NCBI RefSeq assembly: GCF_003344925.1
Contig: NZ_CP031188.1
Location: forward strand, 494,501 to 558,500
Reading direction: 5' to 3'
DNA: 64,000 bases
Source: Flavobacterium arcticum
GTDB lineage: Bacteria; Bacteroidota; Bacteroidia; Flavobacteriales; Flavobacteriaceae
Position 1 is the stretch's first letter. Every line of letters begins with the position of its first letter. Both the position numbers and the translations under genes were made by a program. Below the pieces are notes generated by a model, which was not told the DNA's origin, searched no databases, and worked only from the letters and a program-made list of their open reading frames with translations. This document shows, piece by piece, positions 32,952 through 41,732 of the stretch.

Positions 32952-33302
32952 ATGGCTGATATAGTAGAAGAATTTAATGAGTACCGTCAGAAAATGAATG
33001 ACAAGCTACTCACTGATAATAATAAAATTATTAAACGTATCTTTAATCTTGATACTAATGCCTACATGGAGGGTGCACTTGATGTGAAAACCAAAGAACT
33101 ACTGGGACTTACAGCATTGGCAGTATTGCGTTGTGATGATTGCATTAAATATCATTTAGAGACCTGCCATAAAGAAGGATTGAGTAAAGAACAAGTTATG
33201 GAAGCCCTTAGCATAGCAACACTTGTAGGTGGTACTATTGTGGTACCACACCTAAGAAGAGCTTATGAATTTTGGGAAGCATTAGAAAATAATGCTAAAT
33301 AA
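32952..33302 (+). CDS. Carboxymuconolactone decarboxylase / AhpD-like protein
   Basis: A 116-residue all-helical protein with the redox-type motif RCDDCIKYHLETCHKEGLS (CxxC followed by His four residues after the second Cys) found in AhpD-like members of the CMD family. The preceding helix DVKTKELLGLTALAVL and the following VMEALSIATLVGGTIVV match the family. It probably acts as a thiol peroxidase-type or related redox protein rather than a true decarboxylase. It starts 3 nt after tatC and is 27 nt before lptB. Confidence 0.88.
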   Translation: MADIVEEFNEYRQKMNDKLLTDNNKIIKRIFNLDTNAYMEGALDVKTKELLGLTALAVLRCDDCIKYHLETCHKEGLSKEQVMEALSIATLVGGTIVVPHLRRAYEFWEALENNAK

Positions 33303-33329
33303 GATAGCGGTAATAAACCTTATACAACT

Positions 33330-34109
33330 ATGATTTTAAGAGCAGATAATTTAGTAAAGACATATAAAGGTCGTAGTGTTGTAAAAGGCATTTCGGTACA
33401 GGTAGAACAAGGAGAGATTGTAGGTTTACTAGGTCCTAATGGGGCTGGTAAAACTACTTCTTTTTACATGATAGTAGGGCTGGTAAAACCTAATAGTGGT
33501 AATATTTACCTTGATGATATGGAGATTACTAATTTCCCGATGTACAAACGTGCCCAAAACGGTATTGGCTACCTAGCACAAGAAGCTTCTGTTTTTAGAA
33601 AGTTAAGTATTGAAGATAATATAATGAGCGTATTACAGCTTACCAAACTATCTAAGAAAGAACAAGAAGCCAAAATGGAATCACTTATTGATGAGTTTTC
33701 GCTAGAACACATACGCACTAATCGTGGTGACCTACTATCGGGAGGTGAGCGTAGAAGAACCGAGATAGCACGCGCACTTGCCACAGACCCAAAATTTATT
33801 CTGCTTGATGAACCTTTTGCAGGGGTTGACCCCGTAGCTGTAGAGGATATTCAGCGTATTGTGGCACAACTTAAAAACAAAAACATTGGTATTCTTATTA
33901 CCGACCACAATGTACAAGAAACACTAGCCATTACAGATAAAACCTACCTAATGTTTGAGGGCGGTATCCTTAAAGCAGGTAAGCCTGAAGAACTGGTAGA
34001 AGATGAAATGGTGCGAAAAGTATATTTAGGACAAAACTTTGAACTGCGTAAAAAGAAACTAGATTTCCAAAAAAATGTTGAGGAAGCTGAAGTGAAAAAT
34101 GAAATATAG
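33330..34109 (+). CDS. lptB: LPS export ABC transporter ATP-binding protein LptB
   Basis: The cytoplasmic ATPase of the LptBFG complex that extracts LPS from the inner membrane. It has 259 residues with Walker A GLLGPNGAGKTTSFYM, Q-loop LAQEASVFRKLS, signature LLSGGERRRTEIARALA, Walker B FILLDEPFAGVDPVAV and the H-loop ITDHNVQETL. These match LptB more closely than other ABC ATPases, including the short C-terminal extension. It is the last gene of the kdsD operon. Confidence 0.94.
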   Translation: MILRADNLVKTYKGRSVVKGISVQVEQGEIVGLLGPNGAGKTTSFYMIVGLVKPNSGNIYLDDMEITNFPMYKRAQNGIGYLAQEASVFRKLSIEDNIMSVLQLTKLSKKEQEAKMESLIDEFSLEHIRTNRGDLLSGGERRRTEIARALATDPKFILLDEPFAGVDPVAVEDIQRIVAQLKNKNIGILITDHNVQETLAITDKTYLMFEGGILKAGKPEELVEDEMVRKVYLGQNFELRKKKLDFQKNVEEAEVKNEI

Positions 34110-34112
34110 TCT

Positions 34113-34490
34113 TTACTTTTTCATCAAAAATCCTTTTGGAGCATAAAGTTTATCTTTATCGTACATATTTAAATAAAGTGTTTTCTTTACCGTATCACCC
34201 TTAATTTGAACTTCATAAACATCAAGCAGCCCTAATCCAAAAGCATTTTTGCTCTCAAAATGACAACAACTACCTTTCCTAACAAAAGTAACCTGCTCAC
34301 CATTTAATCCTGTAAGGCTATATAAATACTTTCTTTCATTAGCAGGTCCGTTTGAAGGTCCGCCAACTTTTATTGGATTATTTTCGGAATATCCATAATC
34401 ATCATCTACAACTTTTGAGCTTGAAGAAGTTGTAGAAGCACAACTAAAAAAAACGAAAGTAAAAAATAAAAATAAAATCCTGTAACCCAT
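34113..34490 (-). CDS. Small lipoprotein, function unknown
   Basis: A 125-residue lipoprotein: signal peptide MGYRILFLFFTFVFFSC with the lipid Cys at 17, a Ser/Thr linker, then a conserved-looking domain (YGYSENNPIKVGG, ERKYLYSLTGLNGEQVTFVR, GSCCHFESKNAFGLGLLDVYEV, LYLNMYD). The adjacent Cys pair followed by His is notable. I recall relatives in flavobacteria that are sometimes labelled as an aldolase; nothing in this sequence supports such an enzyme. It is convergent with lptB (3-nt gap) and downstream of the GH25 gene on the same strand. Confidence 0.7.
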   Translation of the reverse strand: MGYRILFLFFTFVFFSCASTTSSSSKVVDDDYGYSENNPIKVGGPSNGPANERKYLYSLTGLNGEQVTFVRKGSCCHFESKNAFGLGLLDVYEVQIKGDTVKKTLYLNMYDKDKLYAPKGFLMKK

Positions 34491-34544
34491 ATAAAATAAA
34501 TTTAAGAGTCTAAAAATAATAAAAATAGGTTAATACAACCCTAT

Positions 34545-35438
34545 TTATTTTTCAGAAATAACCAACTCTATTAGCTCCTCTAAATTACCATTATAAATAT
34601 TTACATCAACATTACCTTCAATACCTTTTATTTGGGCTTTATCGGTAAATTGCCAAAACAACCATTCTTTCCTTATCTCTTCTTTAAAAAAACTATAGTT
34701 GGCTATCCATAAACTATAGTCAGTAAATTCTTTTTTCAGGAAATCAGTATAAAAACTCTCTCCACTATATATAATAGGTTTAACACCATAGTGCTGCTCT
34801 ACCCTATCTAGCCATCGTTGTAAACCTAATTTAAGGCTTTCCATACTTTGAGCTTTAGGCATTCTCTCAATATCCAGTACTGGTGGCAAATCGCCTTTGG
34901 CAAGCTTTACAGTCTTAATAAAATTATCTGCTTGTAGAATGGAGTTTTCGTCAGGACGGTAGTAGTGATATGCTCCGCGCAAGTAGCCGTTTTCTTTACT
35001 ATGCCTCCAGTTCTTTTTGAACTTATTGTCTGTTTTGTCTTTACCCGCCGTAGCACGTATAAATATGAAATGTAAAGGAAATTCCTCTTCGGCTTTTTGT
35101 AGCTCATTCCAGTCTATCATACCTTGGTACTCCGAAACATCGATACCGAATATTTTATCTTTATGACGTCCTACAATTTCATAAATACGAAGATCAGCAA
35201 GTTTACGCTCTTCTTTAGTTAGTGTTTTTATGTGTCTATCCGTTTTAAAACCGAGATAGTACAATAAACCATTACGATATTGATATCCTGCAATCAATAT
35301 TGTTGTAACTAATAAAATAATCGACCACCATTTAACCTTTACCCAAACAGAAGAAGGTTTCTTTTTCTTTACAGGCTTTCTTTTTACTTGAGCTTTTTTT
35401 GGCGGAACTATTTTTTTTGGCGGCGCAGAACGCTTCAT
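34545..35438 (-). CDS. Glycoside hydrolase family 25 lysozyme
   Basis: A 297-residue N-acetylmuramidase that cleaves peptidoglycan. The N terminus is basic and Pro/Lys-rich (about residues 1-30), then a single membrane anchor (about 33-50, WWSIILLVTTILIAGYQY). The GH25 barrel follows (about 95-290): FGIDVSEYQGMIDW, FIFIRATAGKDKTDNKF, GAYHYYRPDE, PPVLDIERMP (the DxE catalytic pair), LWIANYSFF and LFWQFTD. The enzyme domain faces the periplasm. It starts directly after the pssA stop, so the two form an operon. Confidence 0.92.
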   Translation of the reverse strand: MKRSAPPKKIVPPKKAQVKRKPVKKKKPSSVWVKVKWWSIILLVTTILIAGYQYRNGLLYYLGFKTDRHIKTLTKEERKLADLRIYEIVGRHKDKIFGIDVSEYQGMIDWNELQKAEEEFPLHFIFIRATAGKDKTDNKFKKNWRHSKENGYLRGAYHYYRPDENSILQADNFIKTVKLAKGDLPPVLDIERMPKAQSMESLKLGLQRWLDRVEQHYGVKPIIYSGESFYTDFLKKEFTDYSLWIANYSFFKEEIRKEWLFWQFTDKAQIKGIEGNVDVNIYNGNLEELIELVISEK

Positions 35439-36188
35439 TTACTGAGCAGGTTTCTTTATGAATTTATTATTAATAAAAGAAAAAATCACATACGAAAGTA
35501 TAATAAGCGGTATCCCTAAATATTGAAAGAAGAACAGTAACAATACTGAAAACACAAGGAATATGATTTGTATTTTATTGGTAGCCCAGTTAAAGTGTTT
35601 TATTTTTAATGAAAAGAGCGGTATCTCTGCATTCAGCATAAAAGCACTAAGCAAACTAATTCCTATAAGCACATAAGGGTTACTAAGCGTTTCGAACACA
35701 AACCCTGAGCCGTCAGAATGGTTTAATATTACTGGCAAACTCAATATAAATAATGCATTTGCAGGAGTAGGCAACCCTATAAAAGATTCTGTTTGTCGTG
35801 TATCAACATTAAACTTTGCTAATCTATAACATGATGCAAGTGTAATTATAAAACCTACATAAGGCAACATGCCTAGATAATAATTGTCGGCACTTAAATT
35901 GTAATCTTCATGCAGTTCTTGTATGTTTTCTAGCAGTTTATACATAACCACACCAGGCACTACTCCACTTGTTACCATGTCGGCAAGTGAATCAAGCTGC
36001 AACCCAATGGCACTTTGTGCTTTTAGGATGCGGGCAAAAAAACCATCCCAAAAATCTAAAAATATACCTATACATACCCATATAAATGCCATTTGTAAGT
36101 TGGTGTCAAAAGCATACACAAGGGCTATAAGTCCGGCAGTAAGGTTTAGTAACGTAATAAAATTAGGTACTTGTTTGAGAACAGACAT
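35439..36188 (-). CDS. pssA: CDP-diacylglycerol--serine O-phosphatidyltransferase
   Basis: An inner membrane enzyme that makes phosphatidylserine, the precursor of phosphatidylethanolamine. It has 249 residues. The CDP-alcohol phosphotransferase motif D-G-x2-A-R-x8-G-x3-D-x3-D is complete in DGFFARILKAQSAIGLQLDS followed by LAD. The remainder is a set of hydrophobic helices. The start MSVLKQVPNFITLLNLTAG is typical. It overlaps in organisation with the GH25 gene (no gap). Confidence 0.93.
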   Translation of the reverse strand: MSVLKQVPNFITLLNLTAGLIALVYAFDTNLQMAFIWVCIGIFLDFWDGFFARILKAQSAIGLQLDSLADMVTSGVVPGVVMYKLLENIQELHEDYNLSADNYYLGMLPYVGFIITLASCYRLAKFNVDTRQTESFIGLPTPANALFILSLPVILNHSDGSGFVFETLSNPYVLIGISLLSAFMLNAEIPLFSLKIKHFNWATNKIQIIFLVFSVLLLFFFQYLGIPLIILSYVIFSFINNKFIKKPAQ

Positions 36189-36288
36189 GGTTTATATTTT
36201 TTATATGGACAAAGTTAACACAATAAGTTAATTGAATTAGAGTTTAGTAATTGAGATTTTTATGTAATCTTTGCACAAAATAACAGCG

Positions 36289-37362
36289 TTGAGAAAGTTT
36301 CTATTAATTATATCACTTTTTTTATCATTTTATACTTACGCACAGTCTGTTGCAAAGTATTCTAATGAATTTATGAACATAGGTGTAGATGCAGCCGCAT
36401 TAGGCATGAGTAACGCCGTTACAGCGCATACAGCCGATGTAAACTCAGGATACTGGAACCCAGCAGGACTAATGCAAGTAAAAGATAAGCAGTTTGCATT
36501 AATGCACGCCAGCTACTTTGCTAATATAGCACAGTATGATTATGCTGGCTTTGCTATGCCTATAGATGAACGCTCTGCATTTGGTATGTCAGTAATACGC
36601 TTTGGAGTAGATGACATCTTAAACACTACACAACTTATAGACAGTGAAGGTAATATTGATTACAATAGAATTAGCCTTTTCTCTACAGCCGATTATGGCG
36701 TTACACTATCTTATGCACGCTCATTACCACTAGATGGTTTAAACTATGGCGTTAATGCAAAAGTAATACGCCGAGTAATTGGTGATTTTGCTAACTCATG
36801 GGGCTTTGGTTTTGATATTGGCATACAATATCAAACCAAAAACGAATGGAAAATAGGATTAATGCTTCGCGATATAACCACAACATATAATGTATGGAGT
36901 ATTGATGAAGAAGAGTATGCTACCATTCGTGATGCTGTACCTGGTGAGAATCAGGAATTGCCCGAAACTACCGAAATAACATTACCCAAAGCGCAGCTAG
37001 GTTTTGCAAAAAAATTCCTAATACGTTATGACTACAGTATTTTGGCTGCTGCTAATTTGAATATGCGCTTTGCACAAACTCAAGATATCATTTCTACCGA
37101 AGTGGTAAGTATAGACCCCGCTCTTGGTTTTGAGTTCGGATATATTGATGTTGTCTTTTTAAGAGGCGGTGTAGGTAACTTTCAGACCATTACTCAAATA
37201 GATAATTCCGAAAAATTGAGCTTTCAGCCTAATATAGGATTAGGATTTAAATATAAAGGTATATCTATAGATTATGCCCTTACAGATATTGGCGATCAAA
37301 GTGCAGCTCTTTATTCAAATATTTTTTCTCTTAAAGTAGATTTGGGTAACTTTATACGCTAA
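36289..37362 (+). CDS. PorV/PorQ-family outer membrane protein (PorV2-like)
   Basis: A 357-residue beta-barrel protein of the family that includes PorV, the T9SS component shuttling cargo to the attachment machinery; a dedicated role here is not proven. The signal peptide (RKFLLIISLFLSFYTYAQ) starts at TTG 36289. Characteristic motifs are NIGVDAAALGMSNAVTAHTA, VNSGYWNPAGLMQ and FANIAQYDYAGFAMP, and the protein ends in a barrel strand. An in-frame TTG at 36271 would add six residues but overlaps a TTTGC box. The gene is 13 nt upstream of the DUF4105 gene. Confidence 0.82.
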   Translation: MRKFLLIISLFLSFYTYAQSVAKYSNEFMNIGVDAAALGMSNAVTAHTADVNSGYWNPAGLMQVKDKQFALMHASYFANIAQYDYAGFAMPIDERSAFGMSVIRFGVDDILNTTQLIDSEGNIDYNRISLFSTADYGVTLSYARSLPLDGLNYGVNAKVIRRVIGDFANSWGFGFDIGIQYQTKNEWKIGLMLRDITTTYNVWSIDEEEYATIRDAVPGENQELPETTEITLPKAQLGFAKKFLIRYDYSILAAANLNMRFAQTQDIISTEVVSIDPALGFEFGYIDVVFLRGGVGNFQTITQIDNSEKLSFQPNIGLGFKYKGISIDYALTDIGDQSAALYSNIFSLKVDLGNFIR

Positions 37363-37375
37363 AAACCAAATCCTG

Positions 37376-38512
37376 ATGCGAAGTCTTAAAATTGTATTCG
37401 TTTTACTTCTATCTTTTTTATTCTTACCAAAAGCTTTTGCTCAAATTCCACTTTCGGAGCAAGCAAAAATAACACTATTAACCTGTGGAACTGGTGAAGA
37501 GTTATATTCTGTTTTTGGACATACGGCTATTAGAGTAGCCGACCCAAATAGAGGAATGGATGTTGTTTATAATTTTGGGTCATTCGATTTTAGTACTCCT
37601 AATTTCTATCTAAAATTCATAAAAGGCGATTTACAATATTTTGTATCTATAGGTTCGTATAATGATTTTATAGCAGAATATATTTATTATGAAAGATCTG
37701 TATATGAGCAAGAACTATTTTTAAACGCTACGCAAAAACAAAATATTGCCAATGAGCTAAGCGACATACTACTATCAGACAGGCGTTTTTATACCTATAA
37801 ATTTATAGATCGTAATTGTACAACTATGGTTGCTGATATTATTACCGACAATATTGATGGCAAAATATCTATGGAAACAGTAGATAAGGGTAAAACCAAT
37901 CGCGAAATATTATACGGTTATCTTGATGATCATTTTTATGAAAAACTGGGTATCAATTTAATTTTTGGTCATAAAACAGATAAAACATCTGATAAGCTCT
38001 TTTTACCTTTAGAATTAAAAGAAGGGATAGAAAACACTACAATAAATGGTAAACCATTAGCAAAGAATACTGTTACAGTAGTAGAAGAAAAAAACGAGCA
38101 ACAAGAAAGCTCTTTATGGAATAACTTTTACAGCTTTGCTTTTGTAATGATTTTACTAATGTATTTTACCAAAAACAGAACTGTAAGATTATCTTATATG
38201 ATTATAACTGGTCTACTAGGCATCTTTTTTTTAACCGTAGGTTTCTACTCTTTTCATAATGAAATAACACAAAACTATAACACGTTACTAATTAATCCGT
38301 TGTTTATATTATTAGCCTTCTTTAGTATAGCCAATAAAACAAAGGGTATGCAAGTTACAACATACATTTGCGTGGCACTATTACTATTGTACGTAATTTA
38401 CATGCTTAATAAGCCTCATCTCTTAATCATGCTGCCCATTATTATCTTACATGCTTTAGTGCTTATACGTGTTATTAAAGAGAATAAAAATCAACAGCTT
38501 AAATCAGCATAA
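37376..38512 (+). CDS. DUF4105 membrane protein
   Basis: A 378-residue protein with a signal peptide (MRSLKIVFVLLLSFLFLPKAFAQ). A periplasmic DUF4105 (Lnb N-terminal-like) domain occupies about residues 25-230: LLTCGTGEELYSVFGHTAIRV, VYNFGSFDFSTPNFYLKF, FIDRNCTTMVADII. These contain the His and Cys of a possible papain-like NlpC fold. Five to six C-terminal membrane helices follow (about 255-370). Activity is unknown; a lipid or peptide hydrolase is possible. It is co-transcribed with the PorV-like gene (13-nt gap). Confidence 0.87.
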   Translation: MRSLKIVFVLLLSFLFLPKAFAQIPLSEQAKITLLTCGTGEELYSVFGHTAIRVADPNRGMDVVYNFGSFDFSTPNFYLKFIKGDLQYFVSIGSYNDFIAEYIYYERSVYEQELFLNATQKQNIANELSDILLSDRRFYTYKFIDRNCTTMVADIITDNIDGKISMETVDKGKTNREILYGYLDDHFYEKLGINLIFGHKTDKTSDKLFLPLELKEGIENTTINGKPLAKNTVTVVEEKNEQQESSLWNNFYSFAFVMILLMYFTKNRTVRLSYMIITGLLGIFFLTVGFYSFHNEITQNYNTLLINPLFILLAFFSIANKTKGMQVTTYICVALLLLYVIYMLNKPHLLIMLPIIILHALVLIRVIKENKNQQLKSA

Positions 38513-38540
38513 AATTCAATTATAAATAACTGTTTTGCTT

Positions 38541-38548
38541 TACTTTTG
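38541..38548 (+). promoter_or_regulatory. Candidate -7 element of cpsB
   Basis: TACTTTTG matches TAnnTTTG, 26 nt before the TTG start at 38574. No good -33 box. Confidence 0.35.
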
Positions 38549-38573
38549 TATGATATAATTTAAAACTGGTATT

Positions 38574-39311
38574 TTGATTTTCTTTAATAAACCCAAAACC
38601 CGACTTACCGATCTTATTCCTGATGGATACATAGATATTCACTCGCACCTATTACCTGGCATAGATGATGGTGCTAAAGATGAGGAAGATTCTAATAGAT
38701 TAATAAACACGTTAATGGGTTACGGCTTTAGTCAGTTTATAACCACCCCACACGTATTAACAGGTGTATGGAATAATACTACCAAAGGCATTAAAACTAT
38801 AGAAAAAAAAGCATTACAAAGCCAAATAAAGAATAACATTACTGTACCCTTTAAAGCTGCGGCCGAATATTTAATGGACGATACTTTTATGTCGCTATTC
38901 AAATCGGAACAATTATTAACTTTGAAAGATAACTATGTGTTGGTAGAAATGTCTTACCTAAACCCACCAATGCAATTGTTTGATATATTATTTGAATTAC
39001 AACTTGCGGGGTACAAACCAATACTGGCACACCCTGAACGGTATATTTTTTATTATAAAAACTTAGATGCCTACAAAAAGCTTAAAAAAGCAGGGTGCTT
39101 ATTTCAAATCAACCTATTATCTGTTACGGGTTATTATGGTAAGCAAGTTCTTGACATAAGTAAAATGCTTCTTGATGAAGATATGATTGATTACGCAGGC
39201 TCTGATGCGCATCATACCCGCCATACAGAATCTTTAAAAAATCCTATTCTACTAAAAAAATATTCAAACCTAGAAAAGGCATTAAACAAAAACTCCGATT
39301 TTAAATTTTAA
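38574..39311 (+). CDS. Tyrosine-protein phosphatase CpsB/CapC/Wzb-type (PHP domain)
   Basis: A 245-residue manganese-dependent PHP-family phosphatase that dephosphorylates the BY-kinase of capsule/EPS export. Metal ligands are DIHSHLLPGIDDGAKDEEDS, TTPHVLTG, AHPERYIFYY and GSDAHHTRH. Translation appears to begin at TTG (38574), because MIFFNKPKTRLTDLIPDGY matches the family N terminus and no ATG is nearby. It converges on the Wzc kinase gene, its presumed substrate, with a shared terminator. Confidence 0.9.
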   Translation: MIFFNKPKTRLTDLIPDGYIDIHSHLLPGIDDGAKDEEDSNRLINTLMGYGFSQFITTPHVLTGVWNNTTKGIKTIEKKALQSQIKNNITVPFKAAAEYLMDDTFMSLFKSEQLLTLKDNYVLVEMSYLNPPMQLFDILFELQLAGYKPILAHPERYIFYYKNLDAYKKLKKAGCLFQINLLSVTGYYGKQVLDISKMLLDEDMIDYAGSDAHHTRHTESLKNPILLKKYSNLEKALNKNSDFKF

Positions 39312-39326
39312 AATCGGAGTTTTTAT
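39288..39326. terminator. Bidirectional terminator between cpsB and wzc
   Basis: Inverted repeat of up to 18 bp (39288-39305 with 39307-39324, core ACTCCGATTTT) that overlaps the cpsB stop codon and has T-runs on both strands. It ends the whole minus-strand polysaccharide operon. Confidence 0.85.
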
Positions 39327-39348
39327 TTATCAATAAAGGAATCAAATT

Positions 39349-41724
39349 CTATTTATTTCGTCCTAAAATTTTGTCTAGTAACGATCGGTTTTTAACCTCA
39401 GGTCCATAACCGTAACCATAGCCATAACCGTAGCCATAACCATAACCGTAGCCATAACCACTTTTTTGGTTAGTATCATTCAGTAATATTGCCATATTTG
39501 GTAATTTCTTATCTTCGTATAGTCTTTCAGGTATTGTAAGCATTTGCTTATCTAAATAGCCATCTCTCGCGACATATACTACTGAATGTGCATATTTAGC
39601 AATAATAAGTGTATCAGTAACTAAGCTTACTGGAGCAGTATCTACAATTATGTAATCATATTCTGATTTCAATCTATTAAATAACTCTCCAATTTTTGAA
39701 CTCATAAGTAATTCAGCAGGATTAGGTGGTATAATACCTGGAGGTAATACATCAAAGTTATCAAACCCTGTTTGCTTAACAATATAACTTTCAAGAGTAG
39801 TACCAGTAGTAGAGATATAGTTACTCAACCCTTTTGAAGGCAAATCAATATATTCATCTAATTTAGGGTTTCTAATATCCATACCTATTAGCATAACTTT
39901 CTTTCCTGACAACGCAATAGTTGTAGCCAGATTTACAGATATAAATGTTTTCCCCTCCTTTGGTACTGTAGATGTTACAAATATAGTTTTTGCAACACCT
40001 TCGGGTACTTGACTTAACATAAACTCAAGGTTAGTCCTTACTATTCTTAAGGATTCTGCCGTACTAGATCTACTATTAAGGCTTATCAACTCATTACTAG
40101 ACTCAGTTCTTGGAACATCACCCAAAAAGGGTACAGGTAAATGTTTAAGATCGCGATAACCATGTAATTTAGTATCTAAAAGGTCTCGTAAATATATTAT
40201 ACTAAATGGGATAATAAGACCTACTAAAATTGCTGTTATATATATTAATCTTCTCTTAGGAGATACTGGCACATCTGAAGATAAGGCAGGATCTATTATT
40301 TTAGCGTTATAAGTAGTAGATGCAAGTGATATTGCTGTCTCTTCTCTCTTTTGTAATAAATATACAAAAATAGCTTCCTTTAAATTTTGTTGACGTGAAA
40401 TTGATTTATACTCTCTTTCTTGAGTAGGTATCTCTGCAATTTTACCTAACACTTTTCTTTGTTGTAAGTTAAGGTCTTGCTTCCTTATTTGGAGTGTATT
40501 ATTAAGTCTATCTAAGTTAGCTACTATGTTCTCTTTAAGCGCTGTAAGTTGAACATTTATATTAATAAGTTGCTTATTTTCTTCAGTAGCCCCTAATTTT
40601 ATCTTATTTTTTCGAAGCATCAATGTATTATACTCGTCTATTAGCGATGATGCCGATGTAGCATCTACCGCAGTTGGAGCTAATATATTAGCCGGAATAA
40701 GATCTGTATTAGATGATTCTAGGACATTCTCTTTTAATGATTTAACGATGCGCAATTGAGTTTCGGTTTCTATAAAACTTTTTTCGAACTCTGATGCATT
40801 TTGAAGAAAAAGACTTCCCTCAGAAACTATATCTGTAAGCCCTTTATCTTTTTTATATTGTTCGCCCTCCTCTTCTACATCACCTAACTCATCCATTATA
40901 AGCTCAATACGGCGATTGATAAACTCAGCTGTGTTTTTAAAAACCTCGCCTTTATCTCGCTTAGCATCTTCATTATAATTAGCTATTACAGTATTTAAGA
41001 AATCCTCGGCTCTGATTTTTACAGGATCTACAATTGATAATTGTACAACACTGGTTCTATCTACAAGTTTTACATTAAGCTTACTTTTATAACTCTGCGT
41101 TACGCTAAGTATAGGAGATATAGAAAAGTTTATATCAAAACCTGAATTATCTGAGTCTTGATTAAGTATTGTAAAATCTCCATTTTTATGTTTTACAACC
41201 TGTCCGAATTTATATGTCCCCAATTTATTGTCTTCAGCATCAAAAAGGGTATAATTATTATCTCCTTTATATAATACTCTAAATTTAGAGCTATTAGTAA
41301 TAAGATCTTCATCAGAAAGAACAACTTTTATAGGTGATTTTTTATATAAATCGACAGCTTTAACTGTTCCTTTTCTTATATAACGTACATTTAGGTCAAG
41401 ATCTCTTACAGCTGACTCTATAATTGTTCGAGATTTTATAATTTCAATTTCATTATCAACAGTACTTTTAACACCCCCCATCATGTCCATCTCGCTCAAA
41501 GAAGCAAGATCAGAAACCATCCCTCCTTTTTTATCATCTTTTACCATAATTGTAGCAGATGCACTATATTTAGGAACACTATATCGTAAATAAAGAAAAG
41601 CTAGTAAGAAAAATGATAGTACACCAATTAAAAACCAAGGCCATTTTCGTAGATATCTAAAAAAAGTCTCCTTAAGATTAAAACCTGAATCTAAATCTTC
41701 TTTATAATTATTATCTTGTTGCAT
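39349..41724 (-). CDS. wzc: Polysaccharide co-polymerase / tyrosine autokinase (Wzc type)
   Basis: A 791-residue inner membrane protein controlling polymer length and export. The Wzz-type domain starts with helix 1 (about 31-50, WPWFLIGVLSFFLLAFLYL) and a long periplasmic coiled coil, and ends at helix 2 (about 490-510, PKRRLIYITAILVGLIIPF). The cytoplasmic BY-kinase domain has Walker A (VTSTVPKEGKTFISVNLA), Walker A' (LIGMDIRNPKLDEY) and Walker B (YIIVDTAPVSLVTDT). The C-terminal Tyr cluster, the autophosphorylation site, is a run of nine Gly-Tyr pairs made by an 18-bp DNA repeat. It is 8 nt after the Wza-like gene. Confidence 0.93.
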   Translation of the reverse strand: MQQDNNYKEDLDSGFNLKETFFRYLRKWPWFLIGVLSFFLLAFLYLRYSVPKYSASATIMVKDDKKGGMVSDLASLSEMDMMGGVKSTVDNEIEIIKSRTIIESAVRDLDLNVRYIRKGTVKAVDLYKKSPIKVVLSDEDLITNSSKFRVLYKGDNNYTLFDAEDNKLGTYKFGQVVKHKNGDFTILNQDSDNSGFDINFSISPILSVTQSYKSKLNVKLVDRTSVVQLSIVDPVKIRAEDFLNTVIANYNEDAKRDKGEVFKNTAEFINRRIELIMDELGDVEEEGEQYKKDKGLTDIVSEGSLFLQNASEFEKSFIETETQLRIVKSLKENVLESSNTDLIPANILAPTAVDATSASSLIDEYNTLMLRKNKIKLGATEENKQLININVQLTALKENIVANLDRLNNTLQIRKQDLNLQQRKVLGKIAEIPTQEREYKSISRQQNLKEAIFVYLLQKREETAISLASTTYNAKIIDPALSSDVPVSPKRRLIYITAILVGLIIPFSIIYLRDLLDTKLHGYRDLKHLPVPFLGDVPRTESSNELISLNSRSSTAESLRIVRTNLEFMLSQVPEGVAKTIFVTSTVPKEGKTFISVNLATTIALSGKKVMLIGMDIRNPKLDEYIDLPSKGLSNYISTTGTTLESYIVKQTGFDNFDVLPPGIIPPNPAELLMSSKIGELFNRLKSEYDYIIVDTAPVSLVTDTLIIAKYAHSVVYVARDGYLDKQMLTIPERLYEDKKLPNMAILLNDTNQKSGYGYGYGYGYGYGYGYGYGPEVKNRSLLDKILGRNK
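39406..39459 (-). repeat. Three 18-bp tandem units in the Tyr tail of wzc
   Basis: Read on the minus strand, units 39459-39442 and 39441-39424 are identical (GGTTATGGCTACGGTTAT). The third (39423-39406) differs at two third-codon positions. Each encodes GYGYGY, giving nine tyrosines. All gains or losses of a unit keep the frame. Confidence 0.9.
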
Positions 41725-41732
41725 TTATATTA

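Noticed and set aside
39406..39459. Regular repeats that could be mistaken for a CRISPR array
   Set aside because: There are no spacers; the units abut and encode Gly-Tyr pairs in frame within wzc.
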